A stretch of DNA of 64,000 nucleotides from Achromobacter spanius (GTDB taxonomy: Bacteria; Pseudomonadota; Gammaproteobacteria; Burkholderiales; Burkholderiaceae_B): the NCBI RefSeq assembly GCF_029637605.1, contig NZ_CP121261.1, forward strand, positions 2,852,001 to 2,916,000. The letters are read 5' to 3'. The notes under the pieces were generated by a model. It saw only the letters and a program-made list of their open reading frames with translations. It was not told the DNA's origin and searched no databases. Shown piece after piece: positions 17,676 through 26,813 of the stretch; the stretch's first letter is position 1, and the number at the start of each line of letters is the position of its first letter. A program made the translations under genes and the position numbers.

Positions 17676-18279
17676 GATGGGTTACGCGCGCTATACGCCA
17701 GCGTCCTTGCCCCGGCCTTCTCGCGCTACACCCATCCTACAACCGTAGGATGGGTGTAGCGCGAGACGCAGTAGCCAAAATTCACACTCCACCATCGCGC
17801 AAACCCATCATCCACCGCAAGCCGTAGGATGGGTGCAGCGCGCGACACATCAGCCAAAATCACAGCCCGCCATCGCGCAAACCCATCATCCACCGCAACC
17901 CCGTAGGATGGGTGCGGCGCGCGACACATCAGCCAAAATCACACCCCGTCATCGCGCAAACCCATCATCCCCCGCAAGCACGTAGGATGGGTGCAGCGCG
18001 CGACACATCAGCCAAAATCACACCCCGCCATCGCGCAAACCCATCATCCCCCGCAACCCCGTAGGATGGGTGCAGCGCGCGACACATCAGCCAAAATCAC
18101 ACCCCGCCATCGCGCAAACCCATCACCCACCGCAACCCCGTAGGATGGGTGCCGCGCGCGACACATCAGCCAAAATTCACACTCCACCATCGCGCAAACC
18201 CATCACCCACCGCCAGCCCGTAGGATGAATGCAGCGCGCGACACAGCAGTCAAAATCCCCGCCATCGCGCAAACCCATC
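17676..18279. repeat. Array 1 of a 60-65 bp hairpin element: one inverted copy plus seven tandem copies
   Basis: This gene-free stretch between convergent gcdH and the MaoC gene holds eight copies of one element. Forward copies start at 17745, 17824, 17903, 17982, 18061, 18140 and 18220, a period of 79 bp (once 80), each separated by a 14-15 bp spacer. Each has the ends GTAGGATGGGTGCAGCGCG and CGCGCAAACCCATC, so the termini pair (GATGGGT with ACCCATC, GCGCG with CGCGC). A copy in the opposite orientation occupies 17676-17740, making a perfect 20-bp inverted repeat at the junction (17721-17740 with 17745-17764). The last copy is only 60 bp and has a mutated terminus. It resembles REP/BIME-type repeats; no protein-coding signal was found. 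Confidence 0.9.
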
Positions 18280-18284
18280 CCTCC

Positions 18285-18728
18285 TTAATTCTCCCCCGAC
18301 AAATCAAACAAACTCGTCGCGTCCATTTCCAGCACGCCTTCGTCGTGTTGATTAATCACCGTCCAGGACCACGTGATAATCCCCAGATCCGGGCGTGACG
18401 ACGACGTTCTCGCGCCTTGCACGCGCGCTTCCAATCGCAAGGTATCCCCCGGGCGCACCGGAGTCCGCCAGCGCACTTCCCCCAACCCAGGCGACCCAAA
18501 CGACTCCGAATCATGCAACGCCGCATCCACCGCCATGCGCATGGCCAGCGCGCAGGTGTGCCAACCACTGGCGATCAGCCCGCCCCAACGGCCTTCCGCC
18601 GCGCGTTGCGGGTCTGTGTGGAACCACTGGGGATCGAACTTGCGGGCGAACTCCAGGATCTCGGCTTCCGTAATGGTGACCGGACCGGCCTTGATCAACA
18701 TGCCGTCTTTGAACTCAGCGAACTTCAT
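18285..18728 (-). CDS. MaoC family dehydratase (hot-dog fold)
   Basis: This 147-residue protein has the R-hydratase-like hot-dog fold. The segments ITEAEILEFARKFDPQWFHTDPQRA (with the Asp and His of the catalytic pair) and GGLIASGWHTCALAMRM are typical of MaoC enoyl-CoA hydratases. The ATG at 18728 has GAGGGG upstream. It follows boxA by 81 bp on the same strand and is probably the last gene of the box operon. A role as hydratase of a ring-cleavage CoA ester is possible; this small class is also often annotated only as MaoC-like. Confidence 0.82.
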   Translation of the reverse strand: MKFAEFKDGMLIKAGPVTITEAEILEFARKFDPQWFHTDPQRAAEGRWGGLIASGWHTCALAMRMAVDAALHDSESFGSPGLGEVRWRTPVRPGDTLRLEARVQGARTSSSRPDLGIITWSWTVINQHDEGVLEMDATSLFDLSGEN

Positions 18729-18809
18729 TTGTTTTTTTCCCCTCGGAAAAACAGACGGCGCGCTCAAGGCGCGCCGTGCTTTTCACGTATGTCACGCTTG
18801 TGAATGACG

Positions 18810-20066
18810 CTAATAAGTCTCGAAATGCAGGCGCCCTTCGCGGCGCAGCACATCGTGCAGGATAGACCAATCCTGCCCCGCCTGCATCGTCACATCACGC
18901 AAGGCCTCCAGCACGCCGACTTCCATGCCTTTCAGGCCGCACACATAGATGCAGGTGTTGCGGTCAGCCAGCAAATCGCGCACCTGCCCCGCCCGATCTC
19001 GGATCAAATCCTGCACATAACGCTTGGGCTGGCCGGGCTCGCGCGACAGCGCCAGATTGATGTCGATGAAGTCGCGCGGCAGCTTCATCAGCGGCCCGAA
19101 ATACGGCAGTTCGCGCTCGGTGCGCGCGCCAAAAAACAGCATCAGCTTGCCGTTTTCGCCGGTATCGATACGCCGCCGGTAGCGTTCGGTCATCGCGCGC
19201 ATCGGCGCGGAACCCGTGCCCGTGCAGATCATGATGAGATTCGCGCGCGGGTGGTTCGGCATCAGGAACGTGTGGCCGAAGGGGCCGATGACCTGCACCG
19301 TGTCGTTCTTGGCCAGATCGCACAAATAGTTCGAACACACCCCATGCGCCGCCACGCCGCCGTGGTCCTCGGTCACGCGCTTCACCGTCAGCGACAGGTT
19401 GTTGTAGCCCGCGCGTTCGCCGTCGCGCGGACTGGCCAGCGAGTACTGCCGCGCATGATGCGGCCGGCCTTGCGCGTCCACGCCGGGCGGCAGGATGCCG
19501 ATGGACTGACCCTCCAGCACGGGAAACGGCAGCTCGCCGAAGTCCAGCACGATGTGATGGATGTCGCTTTCGGTATCGGCGCCCGTCACGCGATAGTTGC
19601 CGACTACGGTAGCCGTCATCGGCGCCTTGTGCGTGTAAAGGTTCACGTAGGGATGCGCCGCCGACCACGGCGGCACGGATGCGCCCGGCAGCGTGAAGGA
19701 CGCTTGCGCGGAGGGCTGCGCCGCCCCCCCGGAAGCATCATCGGAAGCAGCGCCAAAAAGCCCCACCGCCGCCTCATCCACCACCGGCAGCGCCTTTTCC
19801 TTGGGCAACTCTTCCCAGCCGAATTGCTCTTGCACCGAGTACGCTTCGCTGCGCACCATCAGCCGCCAGTTGTCGATTGACCCCGTCGGGCACGGCGGCA
19901 CACAGGCCATGCAGCCATTGCAGATATCGGGATCCACCACGTAGTTGTTGGAATCGTGCGTGATCGCGTCGACCGGACAGGTCTCTTCGCACGTGTTGCA
20001 GCGGATGCAGATCTCGGGGTCGATCAGATGCTGCTTGAGCACCTGTGCGGGTAAGGGAGCGTTCAT
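18810..20066 (-). CDS. boxA: Benzoyl-CoA 2,3-epoxidase, reductase subunit BoxA
   Basis: BoxA passes electrons from NADPH to the epoxidase BoxB. The 418-residue protein has two N-terminal 4Fe-4S motifs ([12 protein letters not shown] and [12 protein letters not shown]). A linker rich in Ala and Ser follows, then a ferredoxin-NADP reductase module with [14 protein letters not shown] (FAD), [13 protein letters not shown] and [12 protein letters not shown] (NADP). The order ferredoxin then reductase is diagnostic for BoxA. The ATG at 20066 has GGGAAGA upstream. It lies 54 bp downstream of boxB. Confidence 0.95.
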   Translation of the reverse strand: MNAPLPAQVLKQHLIDPEICIRCNTCEETCPVDAITHDSNNYVVDPDICNGCMACVPPCPTGSIDNWRLMVRSEAYSVQEQFGWEELPKEKALPVVDEAAVGLFGAASDDASGGAAQPSAQASFTLPGASVPPWSAAHPYVNLYTHKAPMTATVVGNYRVTGADTESDIHHIVLDFGELPFPVLEGQSIGILPPGVDAQGRPHHARQYSLASPRDGERAGYNNLSLTVKRVTEDHGGVAAHGVCSNYLCDLAKNDTVQVIGPFGHTFLMPNHPRANLIMICTGTGSAPMRAMTERYRRRIDTGENGKLMLFFGARTERELPYFGPLMKLPRDFIDINLALSREPGQPKRYVQDLIRDRAGQVRDLLADRNTCIYVCGLKGMEVGVLEALRDVTMQAGQDWSILHDVLRREGRLHFETY

Positions 20067-20120
20067 CGCGGTCTTCCCAATGCGCGGGCAGGGCGGCACG
20101 CGCGCGCCGCCCCGTCGCCT

Positions 20121-21548
20121 TCAGTTGAAACGGACGTAATCGAAATTCACCGGCTGGCGGTTGACGCCCATGACGGGCGGCGCGATCCAATTGGCGAACT
20201 TGCCGGGTTCCGTTACCCGCCCCATCAGCGACGCGACAAACGCGCGGTCTTCGGGCGTGGGCAGCCACTTGTGGCTGTTGGCCTGCCATTGCGCTTCGGA
20301 CACGATCTCGCCTTCGGGCGACATGCGGATGCCGGCCAGCGTGCCGATCTGCCGGTTGAACGCCTTGTGCGGAACCTGCAGGCGGAACGGGATGCCGCTC
20401 TTTTCGATGACCTTGTTCCAGCGGCCGATACCCGCAACCGAATCGCGAATGAAATCATCGCGCAGCACTTCGTTCAGCGCATTCAGCATGGGCACTTCCA
20501 CCTCGTTCAGCTTGCCGTTGTTCACGGTCAGCACGCGATAGGTGTCGTTCTTCAATTGGTGGTCGTCAGTGCGCTTGGACTCTTCGTAACGGCCCTTCAA
20601 GCCCGAACCATAGAAGATGGCCGCGTTCGACGACTGGTCCGCGCCGAACAGGTCGATGGTGACGCTGTAGTGGAAGTTCAAATAGCGCTGGATGGTGGGC
20701 AGATCAATCACGCCGGCCGCGCGCACGCTTTGCGGGTCATCGGTCTTCAACTGATTCATCACTTCGCAAGTGCGCTGGATCACGCGCGAGATACCGGATT
20801 CGCCCACGAACATGTGGTGCGCTTCTTCGGTCAGCATGAACTTGGTGGTGCGCGCCAGCGGGTCGAAGCTGGACTCCGCCAACGCGCACAACTGGAACTT
20901 GCCGTCGCGGTCGGTGAAGTAGGTGAACATGTAGAAGGCCAGCCAATCCGGCGTCTTTTCATTGAAGGCGCCCAGGATGCGCGGGTTGTCGGCATCGCCC
21001 GACGTGCGTTGCAACAGCGCGTCGGCCTCTTCGCGGCCATCGCGGCCGAAGTAGCGATGCAGCAGATACACCATGGCCCACAGGTGGCGGCCTTCTTCGA
21101 CGTTGATCTGGAACAGGTTGCGCAGGTCGTACTGCGACGGCGCGGTCAGGCCCAGGTGGCGTTGCTGTTCGATCGAGGCGGGTTCGGTGTCGCCCTGCGT
21201 CACGATGATGCGGCGCAGGTTGGCGCGGTGTTCGCCCGGCACGTCCTGCCACACGTCGCGGCCGATGTTCTCGCCGAAGTGGATCTTGCGCTGGCCGTCC
21301 TGCGGCGCCAGGAAGATGCCCCAGCGGTAATCCGGCATGCGCACGTGGTCGAAGTTGGCCCAGCCATCGGGTTCCACGCTGACGGCCGTGCGCAGGTACA
21401 CGTCAAACCCATGCGAGCCGTCAGGCCCCATGTCTTGCCACCATTGCAGGTAGTTGGGCTGCCAATGTTCCAGCGCGCGTTGCAAGGTGCGGTCGCCGGA
21501 CAGGTTGACGTTATTGGGGATCTTATCGGTGTAGTTGATTCCAGACAT
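20121..21548 (-). CDS. boxB: Benzoyl-CoA 2,3-epoxidase, oxygenase subunit BoxB
   Basis: BoxB is a di-iron enzyme that epoxidises the ring of benzoyl-CoA. The 475-residue sequence begins MSGINYTDKIPNNVNLS, as in known BoxB proteins. Likely iron ligands are in FQINVEEGRHLWAM and MLTEEAHHMFVGESG, matching E-x2-H patterns of carboxylate-bridged di-iron proteins. It is full length. It sits between boxC (85 bp upstream) and boxA in the standard catabolic block. Confidence 0.96.
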   Translation of the reverse strand: MSGINYTDKIPNNVNLSGDRTLQRALEHWQPNYLQWWQDMGPDGSHGFDVYLRTAVSVEPDGWANFDHVRMPDYRWGIFLAPQDGQRKIHFGENIGRDVWQDVPGEHRANLRRIIVTQGDTEPASIEQQRHLGLTAPSQYDLRNLFQINVEEGRHLWAMVYLLHRYFGRDGREEADALLQRTSGDADNPRILGAFNEKTPDWLAFYMFTYFTDRDGKFQLCALAESSFDPLARTTKFMLTEEAHHMFVGESGISRVIQRTCEVMNQLKTDDPQSVRAAGVIDLPTIQRYLNFHYSVTIDLFGADQSSNAAIFYGSGLKGRYEESKRTDDHQLKNDTYRVLTVNNGKLNEVEVPMLNALNEVLRDDFIRDSVAGIGRWNKVIEKSGIPFRLQVPHKAFNRQIGTLAGIRMSPEGEIVSEAQWQANSHKWLPTPEDRAFVASLMGRVTEPGKFANWIAPPVMGVNRQPVNFDYVRFN

Positions 21549-21590
21549 TGTCTCGCTCCTTGTTTGTTTTCCGGCTCGGCGTCGAAGACC

Positions 21591-21629
21591 GGCTTCTATG
21601 GCCGGCTTCTATGGCCGACTTCCAAGACC
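21591..21629. repeat. Three degenerate 13-bp repeats in the boxC-boxB gap
   Basis: Two identical copies of GGCTTCTATGGCC (21591-21603, 21604-21616) are followed by a diverged third, GACTTCCAAGACC (21617-21629). They fill most of the 85 bp between boxC and the boxB ribosome site. The repeat may have arisen by slippage; any regulatory effect is unproven. Confidence 0.7.
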
Positions 21630-21633
21630 GATC

Positions 21634-23370
21634 TCAGACCCGCTTCCAGTCGAACGTGGCCTGCTCGCCCTTGCCGTAGAGCTTCAGCGCGCCCTTGTCG
21701 CCAGCCGCGTTGGGGCGGTTGAAGATCCAGTTCTGCCAGGCCGTCAGGCGCCCGAAGATGCGTGTTTCCATCGTCTCTTTGCCGCCGAAGCGCAGGTTGG
21801 CTTCCAGCCCGGTCAAGGCGTCGGGCGAGAGCGCGCGGCGTTCCTCAAGCATCATCCGCACCTCGTCGTCCCAGTCGATGCTGTCGGGCGCGTAGGTCAC
21901 CAGGCCCAGGTTCAGCGCATCGATGGCGGACAGGGGCTGGCCGGCGCGGGCGCGCACGGCTTCCAGCGGCTCGGTCTCTTCATAGAAGCGGCGCTGCAAG
22001 CGGCTTTGGCCGTTCACCATCGGATAGGCGCCGAAGTTGCGTTCGCCCACGACGATCTGCGCGGGGGAAGTATCAACATCGGCATCAACATCGGCATCAA
22101 CGTCCGCTTCGCTATCCAGCATGTAGCTGCGGTCGGCGGCCAGCGCCAGTTCCAGCAAGGTGCCCACAAAGCAGGAGCCGGGTTCAATCAGCGCGAACAG
22201 GCTGCGCGACGTGACGTCCAGGCGCGCCAGCGTGCGGCGCAGCATGCCGGCCGTTTCACGCACGAACCAATGGCCGGCGTGCCGTTGCAGCGCGGCGTCG
22301 GCAGCCAGCACGGCGGCGGCGTCGCCTGCGGTCTTGAAGATCCAGGTGCCGATGTCCAGCTCGTTGGTGCGCATCGTCAAGATGGCGTCGTCCAGTTCGC
22401 GCGCCATCTGCAAGGGCCACCAAGCGGCGCCCGCCGCCAGGAGGTCAGCCAGTTCGGATGGCACCTCGCCATCCGGGGCGCGCACGGTCCAGGTTGCCAG
22501 GCGCTTGTCGCGGTCAACGTGGATATCCACGTAGCGGTACGACAAATGGTCCGCGCCTTCGGTGCGTTCGATCGGCGTCAGCGCAATGCCGGGCCCGCTC
22601 GCCTGGCGATCGCTGCCTTCAGCCAGCGCCATGGCCCGTTCACGCACGGCCTCTTCAAAACGCGCGGGCTTGACCACGTCGTCCACCAACCGCCAGTCCT
22701 TGGCGCGCTGGCCGCGCACGCCTTCGACCAGCGTGCAGAAGATGTCGGCATGGTCGTGGCGCACACGGCGCTTGTCGGTCACGCGCGTCAGCCCGCCCGT
22801 GCCGGGCAGCACGCCCAAGAGCGGCACTTCGGGCAGCGCCACCGAGGACGAACGGTCGTCCACCAGCAGGATTTCGTCGCAGGCCAAGGCCAGCTCGTAA
22901 CCGCCCCCGGCGCAAGCGCCGTTCAGCGCGGCGATGAATTTCAGGCCGCTATGGCGGCTGGAATCTTCAATGCCATTACGGGTTTCGTTGGTGAACTTGC
23001 AGAAGTTCACCTTCCAGGCGTGCGACGACAAACCCAGCATGAAGATGTTGGCGCCCGAACAGAAGATTCGGTCTTTCATGCTGGTGACGACCACGCTTTT
23101 CACTTCGGGGTGTTCGAAGCGAATGCGTTGCAGGGCGTCGTGCAGTTCGATGTCCACGCCCAGGTCGTAGGAATTCAGCTTGAGCTTGTAGCCGGGGCGC
23201 AGGCCGCCGTCTTCGGCCACGTCCATGGCCAGGGTGGCGACGGGGCCGTCGAACGACAGGCGCCAATGGCGATATTGGTTGGGCTGGGTGCGGAAATCGA
23301 CGCGGGCTTCTGTCATCGATTCAGACCGGGTGCCGCCGCGGACTTCCGCCCCATTTGCGGTGCTGCTCAT
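21634..23370 (-). CDS. boxC: 2,3-epoxybenzoyl-CoA dihydrolase BoxC
   Basis: BoxC hydrolyses the epoxide and opens the ring non-oxygenolytically, giving 3,4-dehydroadipyl-CoA semialdehyde and formate. This 578-residue protein is a double-length crotonase-family member. Its first half has VTSMKDRIFCSGANIFMLGLS and ALNGACAGGGYELALACDE, and its second half has SFVGTLLELALAADRSYML. A run of alternating Asp-Val-Asp-Ala residues, from three 12-bp repeats at 22072-22107, lies about residue 425. It is the first box structural gene after boxR, with a promoter region of 117 bp. Confidence 0.95.
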   Translation of the reverse strand: MSSTANGAEVRGGTRSESMTEARVDFRTQPNQYRHWRLSFDGPVATLAMDVAEDGGLRPGYKLKLNSYDLGVDIELHDALQRIRFEHPEVKSVVVTSMKDRIFCSGANIFMLGLSSHAWKVNFCKFTNETRNGIEDSSRHSGLKFIAALNGACAGGGYELALACDEILLVDDRSSSVALPEVPLLGVLPGTGGLTRVTDKRRVRHDHADIFCTLVEGVRGQRAKDWRLVDDVVKPARFEEAVRERAMALAEGSDRQASGPGIALTPIERTEGADHLSYRYVDIHVDRDKRLATWTVRAPDGEVPSELADLLAAGAAWWPLQMARELDDAILTMRTNELDIGTWIFKTAGDAAAVLAADAALQRHAGHWFVRETAGMLRRTLARLDVTSRSLFALIEPGSCFVGTLLELALAADRSYMLDSEADVDADVDADVDTSPAQIVVGERNFGAYPMVNGQSRLQRRFYEETEPLEAVRARAGQPLSAIDALNLGLVTYAPDSIDWDDEVRMMLEERRALSPDALTGLEANLRFGGKETMETRIFGRLTAWQNWIFNRPNAAGDKGALKLYGKGEQATFDWKRV

Positions 23371-23411
23371 CGTGTGTCTCCTCGTACGCCCTGCCTGGAC
23401 AGGAAAAATAC

Positions 23412-23484
23412 TGCATCACATGAATTATTGTGCAGATTAGTTCAGGCAAAAAGGCACGTCAAGCAAGACATGCAGAAAAGTGCA
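23412..23484 (-). promoter_or_regulatory. boxC promoter with TGCA boxes (BoxR operator candidate)
   Basis: Read on the minus strand, TTGACG (23462-23457), a 17-base spacer and TAATCT (23439-23434) form a plausible sigma-70 promoter. TGCA occurs at 23481-23484 and 23471-23474, spaced exactly TGCA-N6-TGCA, just upstream of the -35. It occurs again at 23431-23434, touching the -10, and at 23412-23415. TGCA repeats are the reported recognition element of BoxR/BzdR-type regulators, so this is probably the operator of the boxCBA operon. Confidence 0.7.
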
Positions 23485-23487
23485 GTT

Positions 23488-24396
23488 TTATAGAGGCAGG
23501 CCGCAGGCCTTGCGAACCTGGGTACGCAGGCCGGCAAAGCTCTCCTGCACTTCCAGGTTGCTGGTCACCCAGGTCAGGTCGGCCTTCTCGTAGAAAGCCT
23601 CGCGCCCGGCCAGGATGCGCTTCAGGTCGGCCATGGCCTCGTTGTTGCCCGACATGGGGCGGAAGTCGCCCTGCGCCATGACGCGGCCCATGTGCTCTTC
23701 GGGCGTGGCGCGCAGCCACACCGTGTAGCAGTGCGCCAGCAGCAGGTTCAGCGTGGCGGGTTCGGACACCAGCCCGCCCGGGGTGGCCAGCACCATTTCC
23801 GGGTAGATCTGCACCGCTTCTTCCAGCGCCCGCCGTTCGTAGCGGCGATACGCGTTCGGGCCGTACAGATTATGGATTTCCAGAATGCTGCACCCCGCCA
23901 CGCGCTCGATCTCGCGATTGAGCTCGACAAAGGGGTAGCCCAGGTCGTCGGCCAGCATCTGGCCCAAGGTGGACTTGCCCGCGCCACGCAGGCCGATCAG
24001 CGCCACGCGCTGCGTGCGGTTGGGCCGCTGCGCGCCGGCGCCCACGCCAAACAGTTGCGTCAAGGCTTCGCGCGCGCGTTGCAGGTCGGACTCGGTGCGG
24101 CCGCTGAGCAGTTCGCGGATCAGCAGCCAGTCGGGCGATTCGGTAGTGACATCGCCCACCAGTTCAGCCAGCGCGCAATTGAAGGCGCGGGCAATCTGCA
24201 GCAGCACCAAGATGGACGCGTTGCCCACCCCATGTTCAAGATTGGCCAAATGCCGTTCCGACACCCCCGTCACCTGCGACAGGCTTTTGCGGGTCATGCC
24301 GCGTATGGCTCGCAGGCGGCGCACGCGCTCGCCCAGTGCCACCAGGAAAGCTTCCCGCCTGGGTTCGGATGGCGCCGCATCTAGCGCTTGATTCAT
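23488..24396 (-). CDS. boxR: Benzoyl-CoA-responsive regulator BoxR (HTH plus shikimate-kinase-like domain)
   Basis: The 302-residue repressor controls the box pathway. An N-terminal XRE-type helix-turn-helix (VRRLRAIRGMTRKSLSQVTG, VSERHLANLEHG) is joined to a C-terminal domain derived from shikimate kinase, with a P-loop, LIGLRGAGKSTLGQ, and DDLGYPFVELNREIE. In characterised homologues this domain binds benzoyl-CoA. The ATG at 24396 is preferred over an upstream TTG. It lies between the divergent benzoate activation operon and boxC, with TGCA boxes on both sides, so it can repress both directions. Confidence 0.94.
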   Translation of the reverse strand: MNQALDAAPSEPRREAFLVALGERVRRLRAIRGMTRKSLSQVTGVSERHLANLEHGVGNASILVLLQIARAFNCALAELVGDVTTESPDWLLIRELLSGRTESDLQRAREALTQLFGVGAGAQRPNRTQRVALIGLRGAGKSTLGQMLADDLGYPFVELNREIERVAGCSILEIHNLYGPNAYRRYERRALEEAVQIYPEMVLATPGGLVSEPATLNLLLAHCYTVWLRATPEEHMGRVMAQGDFRPMSGNNEAMADLKRILAGREAFYEKADLTWVTSNLEVQESFAGLRTQVRKACGLPL

Positions 24397-24437
24397 GTTT
24401 GGCTGACTCCGCAAATACCCTGATACGCCATGTTTTA

Positions 24438-24479
24438 TGCACTATAGTGCTTGACCCTTTCGTATGGAAGCACTATTTT
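24438..24479 (+). promoter_or_regulatory. Promoter of the DUF4863-bclA-transporter operon with TGCA-type box
   Basis: TTGACC (24451-24456), a 17-base spacer and TATTTT (24474-24479) make a good sigma-70 promoter. TGCA-N6-TGCT (24438-24451), containing the perfect dyad GCACTATAGTGC, abuts and overlaps the first base of the -35. Its similarity to the TGCA-N6-TGCA site upstream of boxC suggests BoxR control of both operons. Confidence 0.68.
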
Positions 24480-24574
24480 TCCTTCCAAGCAGTTCCAAGC
24501 CGTTATCGCGCAACAAAGCAGCATTCAAGTTCATGCCGCTTCCAAAGCGCCGACAGTGTAAAGGAGGAGTCCCG

Positions 24575-25051
24575 GTGAGCACGCCAGATCAATTCCATGC
24601 CCTGATGCGCGAGGCCACGCGCCTGGTGGCGAACCAGCCACTGGATGACGGGCTGCAGGCGATGCTGAACCGCGAGGCCGGCCCCGACAGCGCGCTGTAT
24701 CAGAACATCTTCGCCGCCTGTAGGCAGGGCGTGGCCGACGGCTGGATGTGCAACCGCGAAGGCGGCGGCATCCGCTACGGGCGCGTCATCAAGCCGGCGG
24801 AAGACCTGGCCGGCTGTTCAGTCGATGTGGTCGACATGGACGATCTGGCCGGCCCGCACCACGCCCATCCCAATGGCGAAATAGACCTGATCATGCCGCT
24901 TACCGCCGACGCGCGCTTTGACGGCCACGGCGCCGGCTGGCTGGTGTACGGCCCCGGCAGCGCGCACCGCCCCACCGTGACGCAAGGCCGCGCGCTGGTG
25001 CTGTACCTGCTGCCCGGCGGCGCCATCACGTTCACACCGCCCGACGGCTGA
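24575..25051 (+). CDS. DUF4863 family protein (4-hydroxylaminobenzoate lyase-like)
   Basis: The 158-residue protein looks like a small cupin-type protein, with GRVIKPAEDLAGCSVDVVDMDD, the histidines in GPHHAHPNGEIDLIMPL, and GWLVYGPGSAHRPTV. It appears to match DUF4863, the family of PnbB-type 4-hydroxylaminobenzoate lyases; this is from memory of the family. The GTG at 24575 has AAGGAGGAG five bases upstream. It is first in an operon with benzoate-CoA ligase, so a role in benzoate or substituted benzoate metabolism is likely, but a true lyase activity on nitrobenzoate derivatives is not shown. Confidence 0.75.
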   Translation: MSTPDQFHALMREATRLVANQPLDDGLQAMLNREAGPDSALYQNIFAACRQGVADGWMCNREGGGIRYGRVIKPAEDLAGCSVDVVDMDDLAGPHHAHPNGEIDLIMPLTADARFDGHGAGWLVYGPGSAHRPTVTQGRALVLYLLPGGAITFTPPDG

Positions 25052-25126
25052 CGCCACGCCAACCCGCCATGGCAAACAAAAAAACACAGCCATGGCGCGC
25101 CCCCACCAGGACATCAGGAGACAACC

Positions 25127-26731
25127 GTGAACACCTGCCCCGCCGAACTCAACTTCGCCAGCCATCTGGCTGCCCTGAACGCCGCCCGCGCCGCCAAGCC
25201 CGCCTATATCGATGACAGCCGCCAGCTCAGCTACGGCGAACTGGCCGAGCGGGTCGCGCGCATGGCGGGCGCGTTGCGGCAACTGGGACTGCGCCGCGAA
25301 GAACGCATTCTGCTGCTGATGCAGGACACGGTGGATTGGCCCGTAGCCTTTCTGGGCGCACTGCATGCCGGCGTGGTGCCCGTAGCCGTCAACACGCTGC
25401 TGACGCCCGACGATTACGCCTACATCATCACGCACAGCCGCGTGCGCGCCGTGTTCGTCTCGGGCGCGCTGCTGCCGGCCTTGCAGGCGGCGCTGGCGCA
25501 ATCGCCTGGGGACGTCGAACACGTGGTGGTGTCACAGCCCAATACTGCACATCCCAATACTGCACAGCTGAACACTGCGCAACCCGTGGCCACCCTGCCC
25601 GCCCCCGCCCAGGACTTCGACGCCCTGCTGGCCGCCGCGCCGCTGGCCCCCGCCGTGCGCACGCTATCTGACGAGATCGCGTTCTGGCTGTATTCATCAG
25701 GCTCCACCGGCAAGCCCAAGGGCGTGGTGCATACGCATGGCAACCTCTGGCACACGGCCGAACTCTATGCCAAGCCCGTATTGGGCATCCGCGAGGACGA
25801 CGTGGTGTTCTCCGCCGCCAAGCTGTTCTTTGCCTACGGCCTGGGCAACGGCCTGACCTTTCCGCTGTCCGTCGGCGCCACCGTCATCCTGATGGGCGAA
25901 CGCCCCACCCCACAGGCCGTGTTTCAGCGCCTGACGCGGCATCGCCCCACCGTGTTCTACGGCGTGCCCACCCTGTACGCCAGCATGCTGGCATCACCCG
26001 ATCTGCCGCCACGCGAGCAGGTGGCCATGCGGGTCTGCACCTCGGCCGGCGAAGCCTTGCCGCGCGACATCGGTGAACGCTTCACGCGGCATTTCGGCTG
26101 CGAGATCCTGGACGGCATCGGCTCCACCGAGATGCTGCACATCTTCATCTCGAACCAAAGCGGACAGATCCGCTACGGCACCACCGGCAAGCCCGTGCCG
26201 GGCTACGAAGTGCAGTTGCGCGACGACAGCGGCGCGCCCGTGGCGGCCGGCACCATCGGCGACCTCTACATCAAAGGTCCCAGCGCCGCGCTGATGTACT
26301 GGAACAACCGCGACAAGACGCGCCAGTGCTTTCTGGGCGACTGGTTGAAGAGCGGCGACAAATACACCTGTGACCTCGACGGCTACTACACCTACGCCGG
26401 CCGCAGCGACGACATGATCAAGGTCAGCGGCCAGTATGTGTCGCCAGTGGAAGTGGAGAACGTGCTGGTGCAGCACGAGGCCGTGCTGGAAGCCGCCGTG
26501 ATCGGCGTGCCGGACCACGACGGCCTGGTCAAGACCAAGGCCTACGTGGTGCTGCGCCCCGGCTTCGAGCCCGACGCCCAGACCGGCGCCGCGCTGCAAA
26601 GCTATGTGAAGCAGCATCTGGCGCCCTTCAAGTATCCGCGCCAGATCAACTTCACCGAAGAGCTGCCCAAGACCGCCACGGGAAAGATCCAGCGCTTCCG
26701 GCTGCGTCAGCTGGAAGAAGCAACGCTATGA
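25127..26731 (+). CDS. bclA: Benzoate-CoA ligase
   Basis: This 534-residue acyl-adenylate-forming enzyme activates benzoate with ATP and CoA. The AMP motif is YSSGSTGKPKGVVHTH, the A5-type motif is GSTEMLHIFISN, the hinge region is YAGRSDDMIKVSGQYVSPVE and the catalytic lysine lies in LPKTATGKIQR. The pattern fits BclA/BadA of the box pathway. The GTG start has AGGAG six bases upstream. An insertion of three five-residue repeats (QPNTA, HPNTA, QLNTA) lies near residue 140 and comes from three 15-bp repeats at 25535-25579. 4-hydroxybenzoate or aminobenzoate ligase activity cannot be excluded. Confidence 0.92.
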   Translation: MNTCPAELNFASHLAALNAARAAKPAYIDDSRQLSYGELAERVARMAGALRQLGLRREERILLLMQDTVDWPVAFLGALHAGVVPVAVNTLLTPDDYAYIITHSRVRAVFVSGALLPALQAALAQSPGDVEHVVVSQPNTAHPNTAQLNTAQPVATLPAPAQDFDALLAAAPLAPAVRTLSDEIAFWLYSSGSTGKPKGVVHTHGNLWHTAELYAKPVLGIREDDVVFSAAKLFFAYGLGNGLTFPLSVGATVILMGERPTPQAVFQRLTRHRPTVFYGVPTLYASMLASPDLPPREQVAMRVCTSAGEALPRDIGERFTRHFGCEILDGIGSTEMLHIFISNQSGQIRYGTTGKPVPGYEVQLRDDSGAPVAAGTIGDLYIKGPSAALMYWNNRDKTRQCFLGDWLKSGDKYTCDLDGYYTYAGRSDDMIKVSGQYVSPVEVENVLVQHEAVLEAAVIGVPDHDGLVKTKAYVVLRPGFEPDAQTGAALQSYVKQHLAPFKYPRQINFTEELPKTATGKIQRFRLRQLEEATL

Positions 26732-26813
26732 ATCCCCCTCGCCGGCATCGTCGGCGCGTTGGATAAACCCGGCCGGCCTTGCGCCAGCCCATGACAAAGC
26801 ACGGAGACAAACC

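Noticed and set aside
17676..18279. CRISPR array
   Set aside because: Repeat units are 60-65 bp with pairing ends, and the 14-15 bp spacers are nearly identical to one another; no cas genes are present.
21535..23493. 652-codon open frame on the plus strand
   Set aside because: It is the reverse shadow of boxC, whose crotonase motifs are unmistakable.
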